This document shows, in pieces, positions 41,901 through 51,300 of a DNA stretch of 64,000 nucleotides. A program made the position numbers and the translations under genes. Within the stretch, counting starts at the first letter, position 1. Each line of letters starts with the position of its first letter. The DNA is taken from NCBI GenBank assembly GCA_029168955.1, contig JAPDOI010000886.1, forward strand, positions 62,001-126,000, given 5' to 3'. The DNA comes from Aplectana chamaeleonis (lineage: Eukaryota > Nematoda > Chromadorea > Rhabditida > Cosmocercidae). A model generated the notes under the pieces. That model was not told the origin of the DNA and searched no databases. It saw only the letters and a list, made by a program, of their open reading frames with translations.

Positions 41901-44873
41901 TCTTCTTTTTCTTCTCTTCTTTCCCTTCACCAGAGCTACCCATCAGTTTTCTAAACAAAAAAATATTCCGATAAAGGGTAACAGAACTTCGAAACATTCA
42001 AAAAAAACCGAGTCTACTTCATGAGTTTCTTCTTCTCCTTATCACTGAGACTAGAAAGGAACGCCTTCATCTGTTCTGCTTCGCTCATCTCCCTTTTCAG
42101 CGTAGTCACGTCCTGATCTTCCCGGATCACTAAACGTTAATAGGAATATTGATTACACGTAACACACCTGAGGTTCTAACCGAAGCCATGAATTCAAAAG
42201 AGAGTGATTTGGGACATAGTGTTGCAGAGGAGATTAAAAAAAAACATTACCCCACACAACGAAACAAGTCAGTTGAGTAACCTACTGCAGATTAACCAGA
42301 TCTCTTACAATAATGCAGATGGGGCTAGTAGCATGGAACTTACCATTAAGTACGCTGCCTTTCAGACGTAGCCCGTGGCTATCCTTCATTTCTTCGGCGA
42401 GTTGTGTGCGATCGACAAATTCACCGCGATTCATACGATCTTGTTTCACACGCGACGGACCCACAGCGCTACGTTCTTTCCTCAGCTCTTTGATGAGATC
42501 GGAAGGATTATTCGCATCTGAAAAATTTGATTTGACTCACAGCATAAAGAAATGTTCAAAAATGTAAAAAACCTACATCCAGCATCCTCAAAATTTCCAC
42601 TCATTCCATACAGTGGGCATTCGTTGTCGGTGTTCAAGTGACCCCATTTGTGGCATTTGCAACAACGAACGTTACGCACCTAGAACGGTGAAGGGAATTA
42701 CTTGGGTGCAATCCATTAGTAAAAAGGAATGTGCCAAAAAACGATTGTTCCAAAAAATTGCAACAAAATCTGCAACCTGTTTCGCTACCATGGATGAGGC
42801 CTAATAATTAGGAACGATGGTTAACGAAAAAGCCTATGACGAGAATTTAGACAAAAAATTGCTGCAAACCGTTTTTCTTTTTTTTTCAAACAGATTTCTT
42901 TTCTCCTTTAGAACCGTTTCCTATTCTGATCATTTTGTAGACTCCATGAAAAAGCTATCCGAAAGTAAATCGCGGGAATTCAAGGAGCAAATTACTCTCA
43001 GGAAAACTCAAGACAACCAAGAAATAAATCGCCCAAACGAAGATGTAACAGCGAAAATTAATCCTTTGCCAAAATGTTTTGAAGATCTCGTCAAACTGCT
43101 TTCAAAATAATTCAAGACTGGGCAGAAAATGATCAGCGTTCCAACACTAATGGGAGACCACTGCCCACATCGGAGTTGCTTCAGGTAATCGTTGAGATTT
43201 TCATCGAGAGTCCTGTAGTTTGCTTCCCAGACATACTTTTCAGTCCAACAGCTTTCGTTTAATAATTGAAACCATTCCATTGTATAAGATGTGGAACCTG
43301 CCGTTATCGAATAGATTTGAAGAGTTCCAAGCTACGACCGTCACAAACTGAGCCCATTGAACAGGGAATGAGCCGACTCGAGTGATTGATCACTCGGTCA
43401 AACGTTACCCATCGACACGAAATCTTTGCCCGAGTCCATTTCATTGCACTTGGCCACTGAACATTGGCGAGCGTTGGGGAGCGAGAGCGCGCGTTCTCTC
43501 GACTCATGAACGGAGCCTAGCGTTTCCCCAACCAAAATCGTGTATTTTTTCTTTTTTTCTCTCGAAACTCGGAGAACCTTTCCAACCCAGTTGTGGGCGG
43601 TTACACCAACTTTTTGTGTTTTTTTTTCGCTAAAAGAACCGTATTTCTAAAGTAACTTTGAACTCAAAGTCTGAAATAGGGGGCGGGGAAGTTGCGTAAG
43701 GCTTATTCAAAGCCAAATCTGGTGCGCGCTGCGTGCTCACCACTACTCAAATGGAGTGAGTTAACACAGAACGTCTTTGTAACAGGAGGAGAACGGCTCC
43801 CACCTAACACGAGAGTGGATTTGAACATATGCGAGGGCTTCTACACCACTAGAAGGGCAGAAGTTTATTGTAATAGTGTGATAAATAATCCTATTGAATA
43901 GGACATCTGCTCAGAGTCCTCTTTTCGAAATGGAATCTACATGGTCACGTGCGGTTGAGGCGCACCCGCTATTGTATTCTCTAGGCTGAATCAACGCCAG
44001 AGGCGAATACTTTGATCGATCCATGAGAAGACAATTCCTACTGTTATGGGGAGTCAAAAATAAATGCCTTGTTCCAGTGCTTTGCGCTAGCGAACTATGA
44101 CCGCAATAATTCGAAGCGAAACGTTTTAGTCGAAGCGTACAATGTGGGACCATATAGTAGAACTGTGCTTATATCGGACAGAGCACCGATCTGTTCTATG
44201 ATCGACCTCTCACTCTTTTCGAGATACGTTTCACAACCGATCCAGAGTGAGAACGGTGCTGGTTAACTTTCATCTCGAACGTTCACGAAAATTGATTAAA
44301 AAAAGAAGAAGAACACTAATATTACCTGAATACCAAAAGGTTGATCTTGAATCTGCTCGTTATCCTTGGCCCATTCCTCGCGAGGAGCCTGATATTTCCG
44401 CTGCCATTCAAATTTTGGTTCTTCCTGAGCGAATCCAGCTATTATGTGTTACTCACAAAGTTCATGGGGTAATTCTATACCTTGGGCTCCTCTCTTTTCG
44501 TCATTCCAGCGGGCGCATCATACATGAATGAGAGCCCCATTTTCGCCTTCTCGTCTCCCAAAAGTGCTCTAAAATATAGTTTGCAAATGGGAAGAACGAT
44601 AACCCTGATTTCCTCGAATAAGCAGACAAACGAGTGGAACCAACTTATTGTTCAGCATTTCCTGCTCTTTTTCATACTGAACCCGCAGATCTTCCTGGCG
44701 TTTGTCATCGATCGCCTTCTGTTGCCGAACCTCCCATACCTAGATGGAAAACATTTCAAAAAACTGACTCAGGGAAATAACATAACAGAAGGAAAACATA
44801 CCCTTTTCAGATTCCACCATGCACTTGGATGGAAGTCCTTCTTGGACATGAAATTTTGAAATCCCTTCCCCAT
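29670..44873 (-). CDS. cir-1: CIR1 homologue (CBF1/RBPJ-interacting corepressor)
   Basis: Eighteen exons in phase give 566 residues: 44873-44802, 44739-44645, 44568-44481, 44424-44326, 42679-42577, 42517-42344, 42129-42018, 41950-41811, 41755-41690, 36702-36634, 36104-36036, 35945-35838, 30687-30601, 30547-30476, 30387-30319, 30253-30155, 29951-29855, 29751-29670. The start [20 protein letters not shown], the segment [18 protein letters not shown] and [14 protein letters not shown] match the CIR_N region and zinc-knuckle core of CIR1 closely. CIR1 links the Notch effector CSL to SAP30/HDAC repression and also associates with splicing factors. A lysine-rich block and a long Arg/Ser tail follow, longer than in vertebrate CIR1. 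Exons 11 and 12 have less certain 5' ends. It lies 329 bp downstream of the WDR12 homologue, so a shared operon is likely. Confidence 0.92.
30155..30687 (-). CDS. cir-1: cir-1 exons 13-16: second half of the repeated Arg/Ser exon array
   Basis: Exons 30687-30601, 30547-30476, 30387-30319 and 30253-30155 are again phase 1 to 1. They end [30 protein letters not shown] and [11 protein letters not shown]. All have standard acceptors (TTCAG, TCTAG, TTTAG, TTTAG). Lengths of 87, 72, 69 and 99 nt are multiples of three, so any could be skipped without a frameshift. Confidence 0.88.
30688..31409 (-). other. cir-1 intron 12, segment before the LINE
   Basis: No exon is supported. A GC-rich patch near 30930-31050 has an open minus-strand frame without recognisable protein character. 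Confidence 0.4.
31568..32449 (+). pseudogene. LINE copy A: PHD-like finger and APE endonuclease
   Basis: The frame opens inside the 2A-like VERNPGP. Next comes a cysteine-rich finger ([11 protein letters not shown]...CQRW...FRCVLC), then an exonuclease-endonuclease-phosphatase fold with VQETKLSP and GDFNAHTFC. The final SDH motif is in the next frame (32395 onward, [11 protein letters not shown]). A frameshift after VILN separates them. A TAG lies 15 codons upstream of the NPGP motif where copies B and C have tryptophan or serine codons. Confidence 0.8.
33242..34556. mobile_element. Inverted-repeat DNA transposon with TAA duplication
   Basis: The 5' end CAAGGGAAGTATACAAAGCG and the reverse complement of the 3' end CAAGGGAAGTATAAAAAGCG continue as imperfect inverted repeats for about 110 bp, up to GAGCCGCAGG. 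TAA at 33239-33241 is duplicated at 34557-34559, and removing the insert restores the LINE codons CCT AAG CCC GGT. A 3-bp TWA duplication is typical of the PIF/Harbinger superfamily, but no transposase is encoded, so this is a non-autonomous member. It contains a SINE copy. Confidence 0.85.
34136..34293 (-). mobile_element. tRNA-derived SINE, inside the DNA transposon
   Basis: On the minus strand it reads a tRNA-like head (GGTGGTGCAGTGCGATAAGG, then CCCCCGGAAAGGG, then box-B-like GGTTCAATCTC) followed by the tail GATCAACTCAGCACCTTGTG. Nearly identical to 47221-47378 over about 155 bp and related to 2046-2160. It sits in the middle of the TAA-flanked transposon. Confidence 0.75.
34609..35380 (+). 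pseudogene. LINE copy A: reverse transcriptase fragment
   Basis: The fragment carries [55 protein letters not shown] and [12 protein letters not shown], the palm motifs of a non-LTR reverse transcriptase. In-frame stops occur, for example after VTLDM and in the AFVKG region. The C-terminal finger domain is absent. Confidence 0.85.
35381..35837 (-). other. cir-1 intron 12, segment upstream of the LINE
   Basis: A short direct repeat AACCTTGTC.CCATATTTAAA.AGCACCCTGT occurs at about 35500 and 35685. It probably belongs to another degraded repeat that replaced the LINE 3' end. No exon was seen. Confidence 0.4.
35838..41755 (-). CDS. cir-1: cir-1 exons 9-12: first half of the repeated Arg/Ser exon array
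   Basis: Exons 41755-41690, 36702-36634, 36104-36036 and 35945-35838 all enter and leave in phase 1. Their C-terminal ends read [30 protein letters not shown] and [11 protein letters not shown], each split at the same position by the donor. Exon 11 has drifted (ASIG instead of DSSS) and uses donor GTTGTG. The exon 12 acceptor (AACGAGCAG) has a weak pyrimidine tract. A LINE copy lies between exons 9 and 10, and a 280-bp foldback between 10 and 11. Confidence 0.8.
36166..36445. mobile_element. Foldback element in cir-1 intron 10
   Basis: Arms of about 75 bp start GGGGCGGCATGCACGTACGC and end with the inverse GCGTACGTGCATGCCGCCCC. The arms also share GGCGGGTTAG, GGGGTTA.GCAGGGTTT and GTCGGCGCGTTT. 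The centre is GC-rich. Length is 280 bp with no coding content. Confidence 0.75.
36703..37436 (-). other. Part of cir-1 intron 9
   Basis: No exon or known repeat was recognised, apart from GC-rich patches near 37060-37400. It is removed as intron in the proposed model. Confidence 0.4.
37437..37611. repeat. Inverted-repeat element in cir-1 intron 9
   Basis: The left arm with GGGGCTGTCTACACGCCGAG and GGAGTTGTCCCG mirrors the right arm GGGACAACTCCTCGCTCAGT and GTGTAGACAGCTCCTGTCCC. Arms are about 60 bp with a spacer of about 65 bp. Probable MITE. Confidence 0.6.
37748..37760 (+). repeat. Target-site duplication, 5' copy (LINE B)
   Basis: ATCGGACTTGTTC here is repeated exactly at 41111-41123. 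The two copies bracket LINE copy B and mark its insertion site. Confidence 0.85.
37772..38816 (+). pseudogene. LINE copy B: 2A-like motif, PHD-like finger, endonuclease
   Basis: One frame (37772-38488) encodes [19 protein letters not shown], the finger [11 protein letters not shown]...CQRWVQFSC...FRCVIC and the N-terminal endonuclease half with [10 protein letters not shown] and VQETKLSP. A frameshift near 38460 moves on to the frame with GDFNAHTFC and [12 protein letters not shown]. Together they hold the E, D/N and SDH catalytic motifs of an APE-type endonuclease. Confidence 0.85.
38817..39720 (+). pseudogene. LINE copy B: linker and N-terminal RT region
   Basis: Two overlapping frames carry the linker seen in the other copies ([50 protein letters not shown]). 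The beginning of the RT follows ([19 protein letters not shown] and [15 protein letters not shown]). A deletion then jumps straight to the [10 protein letters not shown] frame, removing part of the fingers domain. Confidence 0.75.
39721..41073 (+). pseudogene. LINE copy B: reverse transcriptase and C-terminal finger
   Basis: A 450-residue open frame with [49 protein letters not shown] and [20 protein letters not shown]. It also carries thumb and connection regions ([19 protein letters not shown]) and ends at the [14 protein letters not shown] finger. A run of C bases near 39970 inserts extra prolines (PAPPPPPQD). It is the longest RT frame in the window, but upstream it is disconnected from its endonuclease. 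Confidence 0.88.
41111..41123 (+). repeat. Target-site duplication, 3' copy (LINE B)
   Basis: ATCGGACTTGTTC, identical to 37748-37760, immediately follows the (GAA)-type tail of LINE copy B. Confidence 0.85.
41811..42129 (-). CDS. cir-1: cir-1 exons 7-8: coiled segment and lysine-rich block
   Basis: Exon 7 encodes [20 protein letters not shown], like the FLKSLTTKQKQKLLRKL stretch of CIR1. Exon 8 is almost entirely Lys/Glu (for example [18 protein letters not shown]) and is a probable nuclear-localisation region. The joined phase is consistent: exon 7 ends with two bases and exon 8 supplies one. Confidence 0.9.
42344..42679 (-). CDS. cir-1: cir-1 exons 5-6: zinc knuckle and following helix
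   Basis: Exon 5 encodes [20 protein letters not shown] followed by CPLYG, a CxxCx3Hx6C knuckle (cysteines near residues 124, 127 and 139) that is the hallmark of the CIR family. Exon 6 encodes [20 protein letters not shown] and an [15 protein letters not shown] segment that corresponds to the ELIAEMRNSGFALK region of vertebrate CIR1. Confidence 0.93.
42680..44325 (-). other. cir-1 intron 4, 1.65 kb
   Basis: No exon was recognised. On the minus strand near 43800-43870, AGTGGTGTAGAAGCCCTCGC and GTTCAAATCCACTC resemble box A and box B, so a tRNA-like SINE relic is possible. The rest shows nothing clear. Confidence 0.35.
44326..44873 (-). CDS. cir-1: cir-1 exons 1-4: CIR_N domain
   Basis: These exons encode residues 1-118. 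The start codon is at 44873. The order [51 protein letters not shown] and [12 protein letters not shown], then [17 protein letters not shown] is collinear with vertebrate CIR1. Donors are GTATGT, GTTGGT, GTATAG and GTAATA. Introns are only 56-76 bp, in contrast to the kilobase introns further downstream. Confidence 0.92.
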
Positions 44874-45202
44874 TTTGATGACGGGTATTCAGATGATCGA
44901 TAAATATATAACTGAATAAATGCTATTTTTGACTAAAGGTGATAAAAATGAAGGCTATCTCAAAGCGTGAACTTCAATAAGTATTTGTAAAAGTAATATA
45001 CCTTTGATTAACCAATTCAAATACCTGTGTAATTATTTACAGAAAGCTCTCAACAATAAAACATGAACAATATCAGGGTCAACAACATTCCGTATGAACA
45101 TCTTACTAACAGAAACAACAGCAACTAGTGAAGGAAAAAAAGCACCACATAGCTATTCCAACAATTTCTATGAAATGAACAATGTGTTGAGCTAAACAAT
45201 TT
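44874..45202 (-). promoter_or_regulatory. WDR12-CIR1 intercistronic region with candidate trans-splice site
   Basis: Only 329 bp separate the wdr-12 stop codon from the cir-1 ATG on the same strand. An acceptor TTTATTCAG lies on the minus strand with its G at 44912, giving a 38-nt 5' UTR for cir-1, a typical location for spliced-leader addition to a downstream operon gene. No clear AATAAA for the upstream gene was found. The spacing is longer than the usual 100 bp of C. elegans operons. Confidence 0.5.
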
Positions 45203-45332
45203 TTACACAGTAGAAAACACCTTGATAGTACTATCGGCTGACCCGCTCGCAATCAAGCCATTTTCTCCCCATGCGCAACATAAAACGCGGTCGTCGTGAC
45301 CGTGAAGATCAAACAGTGACGTTTTCGATGAT
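45203..45332 (-). CDS. wdr-12: wdr-12 exon 12: last WD repeat and stop
   Basis: The exon encodes [20 protein letters not shown], then [14 protein letters not shown] and TAA, matching APLYDLAAHEDKVLSVDW...SGGADNKLYSY of WDR12. The acceptor ATTTAG lies at 45333. Confidence 0.93.
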
Positions 45333-48300
45333 CTAAATAATTCTACGTTAGTTCAAAAGAGGTGCTCAGACTGTTTTTTTATTTATTTCTGCGTTCCTGG
45401 AACATCTCGGTTGGGATGTCGCCAGTTGCCCCACTAATAATACCAGGAAACAATCCTGGAAAAGTAAGAGCAAAAGTATAACACCCCCCCCCCCGCGCGA
45501 CGTTAACCCCACAAGCGTGTGATAACTGATCCGCGACGTTCTCACTGAGAATGCGGGAGTGATCCCAACACAATCGGTCCCATCACTCAGACAGCGGGAG
45601 AGGGGGGAGGGGTCCGATTCAAATCCGATAGGCTTTCGATTTGACTGTGAAGCGGTGTGGACGACGATACGGCCGCGTACATTCTGTGCGCCACGTGGCC
45701 TAATCGTCGTCGAAGTGAGAAGTACGTGCCGCAACACATAGGCGCACCACTCGGCCATGAAACGCTTATGATTCGACTATGATGAAGTTTGGACGACAAA
45801 TGAGCCACGATGCCCATGACTGAACACGTTGATCGATTGCTTCACAATTGATCAGGCGCCTATCAGCCGCACAGCACGTATAAAAGAGACCCCAACCCAT
45901 AGAGAGCGTAGTCGGTCTTTCGGGGCCGCTCCTAGAAGGTGACTACGAGTCACTTTCTAGACGACTTTTGACCGCTTAGGGGGTGTCCCCCACAGTAATC
46001 GGCGAGGAAAGGTCCCTCGCGGTCGACCGTGGTGAGGAACCTGTCCTTGTCGCGGACTGCGGTGGGTGTGATCCCTTGCTGTGGGCCGTGACTTGGACTG
46101 TATCTTTGTCGGGGGAGACCCGCTTCTATCAAAGGGGTGGAACCCCGCCCCTAGCGCCACGTGCTTCTATTAGGACGACGTGCTTCAGCGTGGGAAACAG
46201 TGTGCGGCAAAAGTTTTGCCTCGCTGCGCCACGTAGTCCTATCGAGTAGGCCACGTGCTGCCGCGTGGGAAGCAGGGTTGCGATAAGGGTTTTGCCTCTC
46301 TGCGCCACGTATTCCTATCGAACAGGCCACGTGTTCCTCGGAGCAGCACGTGCTGCTGCGAAAGTTCCTTTCAACTCGGCTGGGTATCCCATTAGAAAGC
46401 TAGTCGTAGCCGAATCGGACCTCCCCAGTTTCTGAGAATAAGAAGGCTGCTGTTCAGAGACAACAACTCAGATACTAGAGAGGTTCGATTCGGCCACGAT
46501 AGGCTAGCTAATCGGATACCTAGTCGAGTTGAAAAAAAAACTTTCGCAACGGCACCTGCTGCTCCGAGGAGCACGTGGCCTGTTCGATAGGACTACGTGG
46601 CGCAGAGAGAAAATCCTTCGCCGAACCCCTGTTTCCCACGCGGAAGCACGTCGTCCTATGATAGAAGCACGTGGCGCTGGGGGCGGGGTCCCAACGCTCT
46701 GATGGGAGCGGGTCTCTCCTAACAAGGATATGGTCCAAGTCACGGCCTGCAGCAGGGGGTCACCCTTACGGCAGTCCGCGACAAGGACATCACCCTCTCG
46801 AAGGTCGACAGCGAGGAAGCTTCCCTCGCTAAAGACCGCAGGTTAGCCTCATCAGCGGCCAAAAATCGTCCAGAAAGTGACTCGTGGTCACCTTCCAGGA
46901 TCTGACCCAAAAGACCATTAGCGCTCTCTGTGGGATGGGGCCCATTATGCTATACGGCTGATAGGCGCCTGATCAATTGTAGAAGGATCGATCAACGTGT
47001 TCAGTCATGGGCATCGTAGTCGAATCGAAAGCGTGTCGTGGCCGAGTAGCGCGCCTATATGTTGCAGCACGTGCTTCTCACATCAACGACGACTAGGCCA
47101 CGTGGCGCACGGAAAGCACGCGGCCGTATCGTCGTCCACACCGCTTTGTAGTCGAATCAAAACCCTATCGTGGCCGAATCGGACCCCCCTACTGTCTGGG
47201 AAGGTATAACAATGACTATGTATGTTTACACAAGGTGCTGAGTTGATCGCAAAACGCTTGGCTCCGGGCGAGATTGAACCAGCATATTCCCCTTCCGGGG
47301 GAGCGCCTTATCGCACTGCACCACCGAGGCCCCAGCGCCGCTCTCACTCACCGGCTCGGTAAATCTTCACCGAAGCAATCACCCTTCCACCTAACGGGAT
47401 GAAACAGGCATACCGTCAGAGACTATCTAACAGTCGTAGACCTGTCAAGATGATGCCCTGATTAGGTCTTACACGATTTTGGATGTTTTTTGCCGTAACT
47501 GCTGTTTAACTGAACTATAGCTACGGCAAAAAAACGCCCAAAATGATTATGTATGCCTAGAAAACTCACCGTATATCCCACATCTTCACAGATTTGTCGA
47601 AAGAAGCACTGACAAAAGACGTCTCATCGCGTGGATTCCATCTAACACACGAAACCCAACCAGAGTGGCCAATGAAGGACTGCTTCACGACGGAACCCTC
47701 TAGAAACACAAAACGTTTAAAAACGCGAACGACTGCAAGCATTCAAGCTTTACAAAAGTAGTTCACGTAGCAGCGACTGAGATCGTCGTTTGAAAAGGAA
47801 AATGCTGTTGTTTAAGACCTAATTCGATTCAGTGACCGCATCTTGATGAAGGCCGGGTTGAATCAACCGCTGGTAGCTATGCGGTGTATATCAAGAAGAA
47901 GGATTTAGCCGCAGGACAATGGCAAGCACTCTGTAGCCGACCCCATGCTCCCAAGCATTCTACAGCTGAGCATGGTTGACAGGGTCAAGAGGACCGTCGT
48001 GTAGGACCTAAACGTAGCTAAGAGCCCCTCCCAATGAGGACTGATCATTTCGGAAATTTTTGCGATCTTCTCCAAAATGTTAGTTTTTGAGCCGACATTC
48101 TTACGAAATCCACCCGCATATTTCATTTTTTGGGCTCGAACTTTTACGAGTTCCTCACCACACGTTGGGAAATCACACAGCCACGCTTGACTCTTTTCTG
48201 AGAACAGGCTACCTTACAATAGGCAGGAAGGACACTGCCCCGATTCTTAACAATATCTCACCAATTAACAAAGGTGCCCAAACGAAAGACTGACACATTT

Positions 48301-51300
48301 TCAGAAAATAGTTAGCAACACCTAAAGCATAATTGAATTTTCTGCCAAAGCAGAACCTGCACAAATGTTGTAATTGGTAGGTAGATACTTCTCAATCTCA
48401 CAATTTTCGAGAAATTAGAAGCAAAAAAAAACATCGGCTTCACAATTCCAGTTTCAAAACTCCTTTCACAAAAAACTTAGTGCTCATGTATTTTGAAACA
48501 AGCAGATAGGGACTAGATCAGATGTAGATAAGGCTCTAACCCCGGAGCCAACTGTTTAAAGCAATGATTTTATGATCACAGAATATGGAGAAGAGACAAA
48601 CACGAAATCGAGTTGGGAATAATTCCTCATAACAATATCAACATACCGTGGCAACGGCAATCGTACAACCGCGGAACAGCATCCGTGCTACCACTAATTA
48701 CCAATCCAGACTTCTGATTCACATCGATACTTGTGAACGCCTTTAGGCCACGTATCCGCGACACTTCTCCAGCTGGAAACGCACGTTTAGGTGAGGGCGG
48801 AGCAAAGTGTCTCACAACTTAACCTTAGCAGCAAACATAGGCTTATGTCATTTCACTATACAACGCGTTTCAGACGTATAGACACGCCTCCCATGCCAAA
48901 TCAGTCATTCATGCGTCTGGATCAGATTTATCGGGAAGTTATGACCACCGCTGATCTCACCCCGCCGGAAAACCCAGATGCACGAAATTTCAGTGGTCGG
49001 AGTGAAAAGTATGTTATTTTTGGCATCAAACACTGAAGTTGGCTATTTCGAAAGTATGGGCGCACTCTCCAAAATGGGAGGAAAGCAGTATTTTTCTTGT
49101 GTGTCAATTGGTTCAAGTGCTATGAAAGTGCGGATACGTATTCGCAACTCACAGTTCAAATGCCTTGCGGTGTTCGTCTCTCCCAGGTCTAGCGAGTCCG
49201 ATTACATGCAGTGAATCGAGTAGGTATGACATCTCGAGAAGCAGCGAGCGATCCTCCCTTTCTTCAAATTAAGCCGACGGGCAAAGCGATAATCTGACTC
49301 CCAAGGGAACAAGGCGAATTCTCGGAGACTGAAGAAGCGGTCCTCTTAAAAAGTTCGCGGTTGTTGCCCAATTGCTTCTAACTCGAGACCAACGACAAGC
49401 GAACCTCCAACTAATTGTTTTAGCTTCTGCTGCTAAAATCCACGTTCTGGAGCGGTAGCCGACAGATCAAAAAACATTGCTCGTTATCCACTCCGACCTG
49501 ATGCACATTCTACCGACCCACACGGAAGAGCTCGAGTGCTGCATACTAGGAAGATCACGGCAAAGGATTTGCTTCAAGCGGATACTAGTTCTTTTTGCCA
49601 TGTTAGAGGCAGTGCCCACGATAAATCTCGTTTTGAGTTTCCAGTGTGAAACACTATGCTGCCAGATGCTGGAGGGGATAATAGGGTCGAAGAAAACATC
49701 GAAAACGGACCAGAAATCGATAGAAACGACACGACGACGTAATGATTTCGTTAGCCCAGCACGCCTGCTTAGCCCGCCCGCCTCCTTCTGACAAGCTTGT
49801 GCGCCGTGGACTTGTTTGATGGCAAATTGCCAGGAAACTCCGCCACGTCCGGCCTGATCGATTCACGCATATTTCGTCATTGGCGCGCGCTTACGGAAGC
49901 TAGCAGGGCCCGTAAGCTCGTCCACGTCCTGAACGTTAAAAACCGCTATTTTAGTATATTCTGAACTCTCCTCTTCGCTGTTTCTTCATTATTTGAAACC
50001 TCGCGACCGAACGACCCTATTTTTGAGTAGAACTCGAAAATAATTTTCATTGTGAACACTGCCTTTAAAGCAGATTTGGGGCTTTAATGTTTTTTTCTTC
50101 GGTTAGCAGAGGGCCCTTCATGATTTCTCATTAAAAATGCCCCCGCATGGCCACAGGAAACGGTGCCTGCAATAAACATATCCGCCACCATTATCTCGGT
50201 ATTAACCTAGTTGTAAATCCCAAACTGCGATACTGTGATCCCATGATGCAGATATAACTTGACTGCTGTTCCATGTACACCACTTCAATCCCACTACAGC
50301 GTCCTTGTGACCGGCTAACGTAACCATTGGTACCTTAAAATAGCTTCTTTCATACATTCTACCCCTTGTTCCATGATAAACGCTAACCCACCCTAGTAAT
50401 AAAATTCTCTTTTCGTTTTTTAGGCTTGCTATCGCTGCTTGTGTCCTTCTCGAAAATAGTAGATTCATCATCTTAAGAATGAAAATTCCACCTGAGTTCA
50501 ATTATACCAGAAGAGGTGAAAAAAATAACAAAGCGTCATGAGAACACTTACTCTTTTCTAGATTCCAAACCTTGATATTCGAGTCGAAGGCACCCGATGC
50601 AGCACGACTGCTTTCTCCGTTAACATCAACACATTCAACACTTCGCTCATGTCCGCGGAACACAGTCTAATTCACAGATGGAGAGAATCAACAATAATGT
50701 TTTAAAAGGTTTGGAACCCAGGTGCAGATGTCATCTTGTAAAGACGCATTACGGCACAATTATAAGGGGCTTTCAGAGTGGAGTCGCTGCGAAACTCGTT
50801 TTCGTGGAGTATGTAGCGCGATGGGGAGTGCTCCGTACCGAATACCGTGCCGCGCGACGGCAGCGAGGGTGGAGCTTTCAGAATAGGCGAGCCGAGCGAG
50901 CGCCGCTGCGAACCGATTGCGTGTTGCGCAAATGAAATGACTTCGAACTTTTTCGTGGCTCGCGTCGGGTGTCGCCAATTCTGCGACATCTCAACACCAT
51001 GTTTGCCACGCCACTTGGCGCCAGAAGTATAAACAATGCATAAAATTGCATTCGAATCTGAGACTGACTACACTGGTGTACACCACCGTAATTATAAATG
51101 AAAATAAAGCCTGTATGGAGCCCTTTTGACATGCTTAGCGAATGAACGAGGCGCGATCATTATGGCGTGCCAAGCGGCGCTCGCACGCTCCCCACTCCGC
51201 AAACAACGTTTCGACCGCACGCGCGACGACGATTTATAGCCGCAACCCTTCTAATCCCCATAATGAATTCTTCAAGTGGACCGTAAGTTTTCAGCATCCC

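Noticed and set aside
43780..43870. tRNA-like promoter boxes on the minus strand in cir-1 intron 4
   Set aside because: Box-like words are present but no stems could be built around them and no second copy was found, so it is not called as a tRNA gene or SINE.
45476..47211. GTATAACA on both sides of the large palindrome as an 8-bp target duplication
   Set aside because: The left copy is about 100 bp away from the start of detectable arm homology, and the sequence next to it does not match the right terminus, so the match may be chance. Mentioned only as a possibility.
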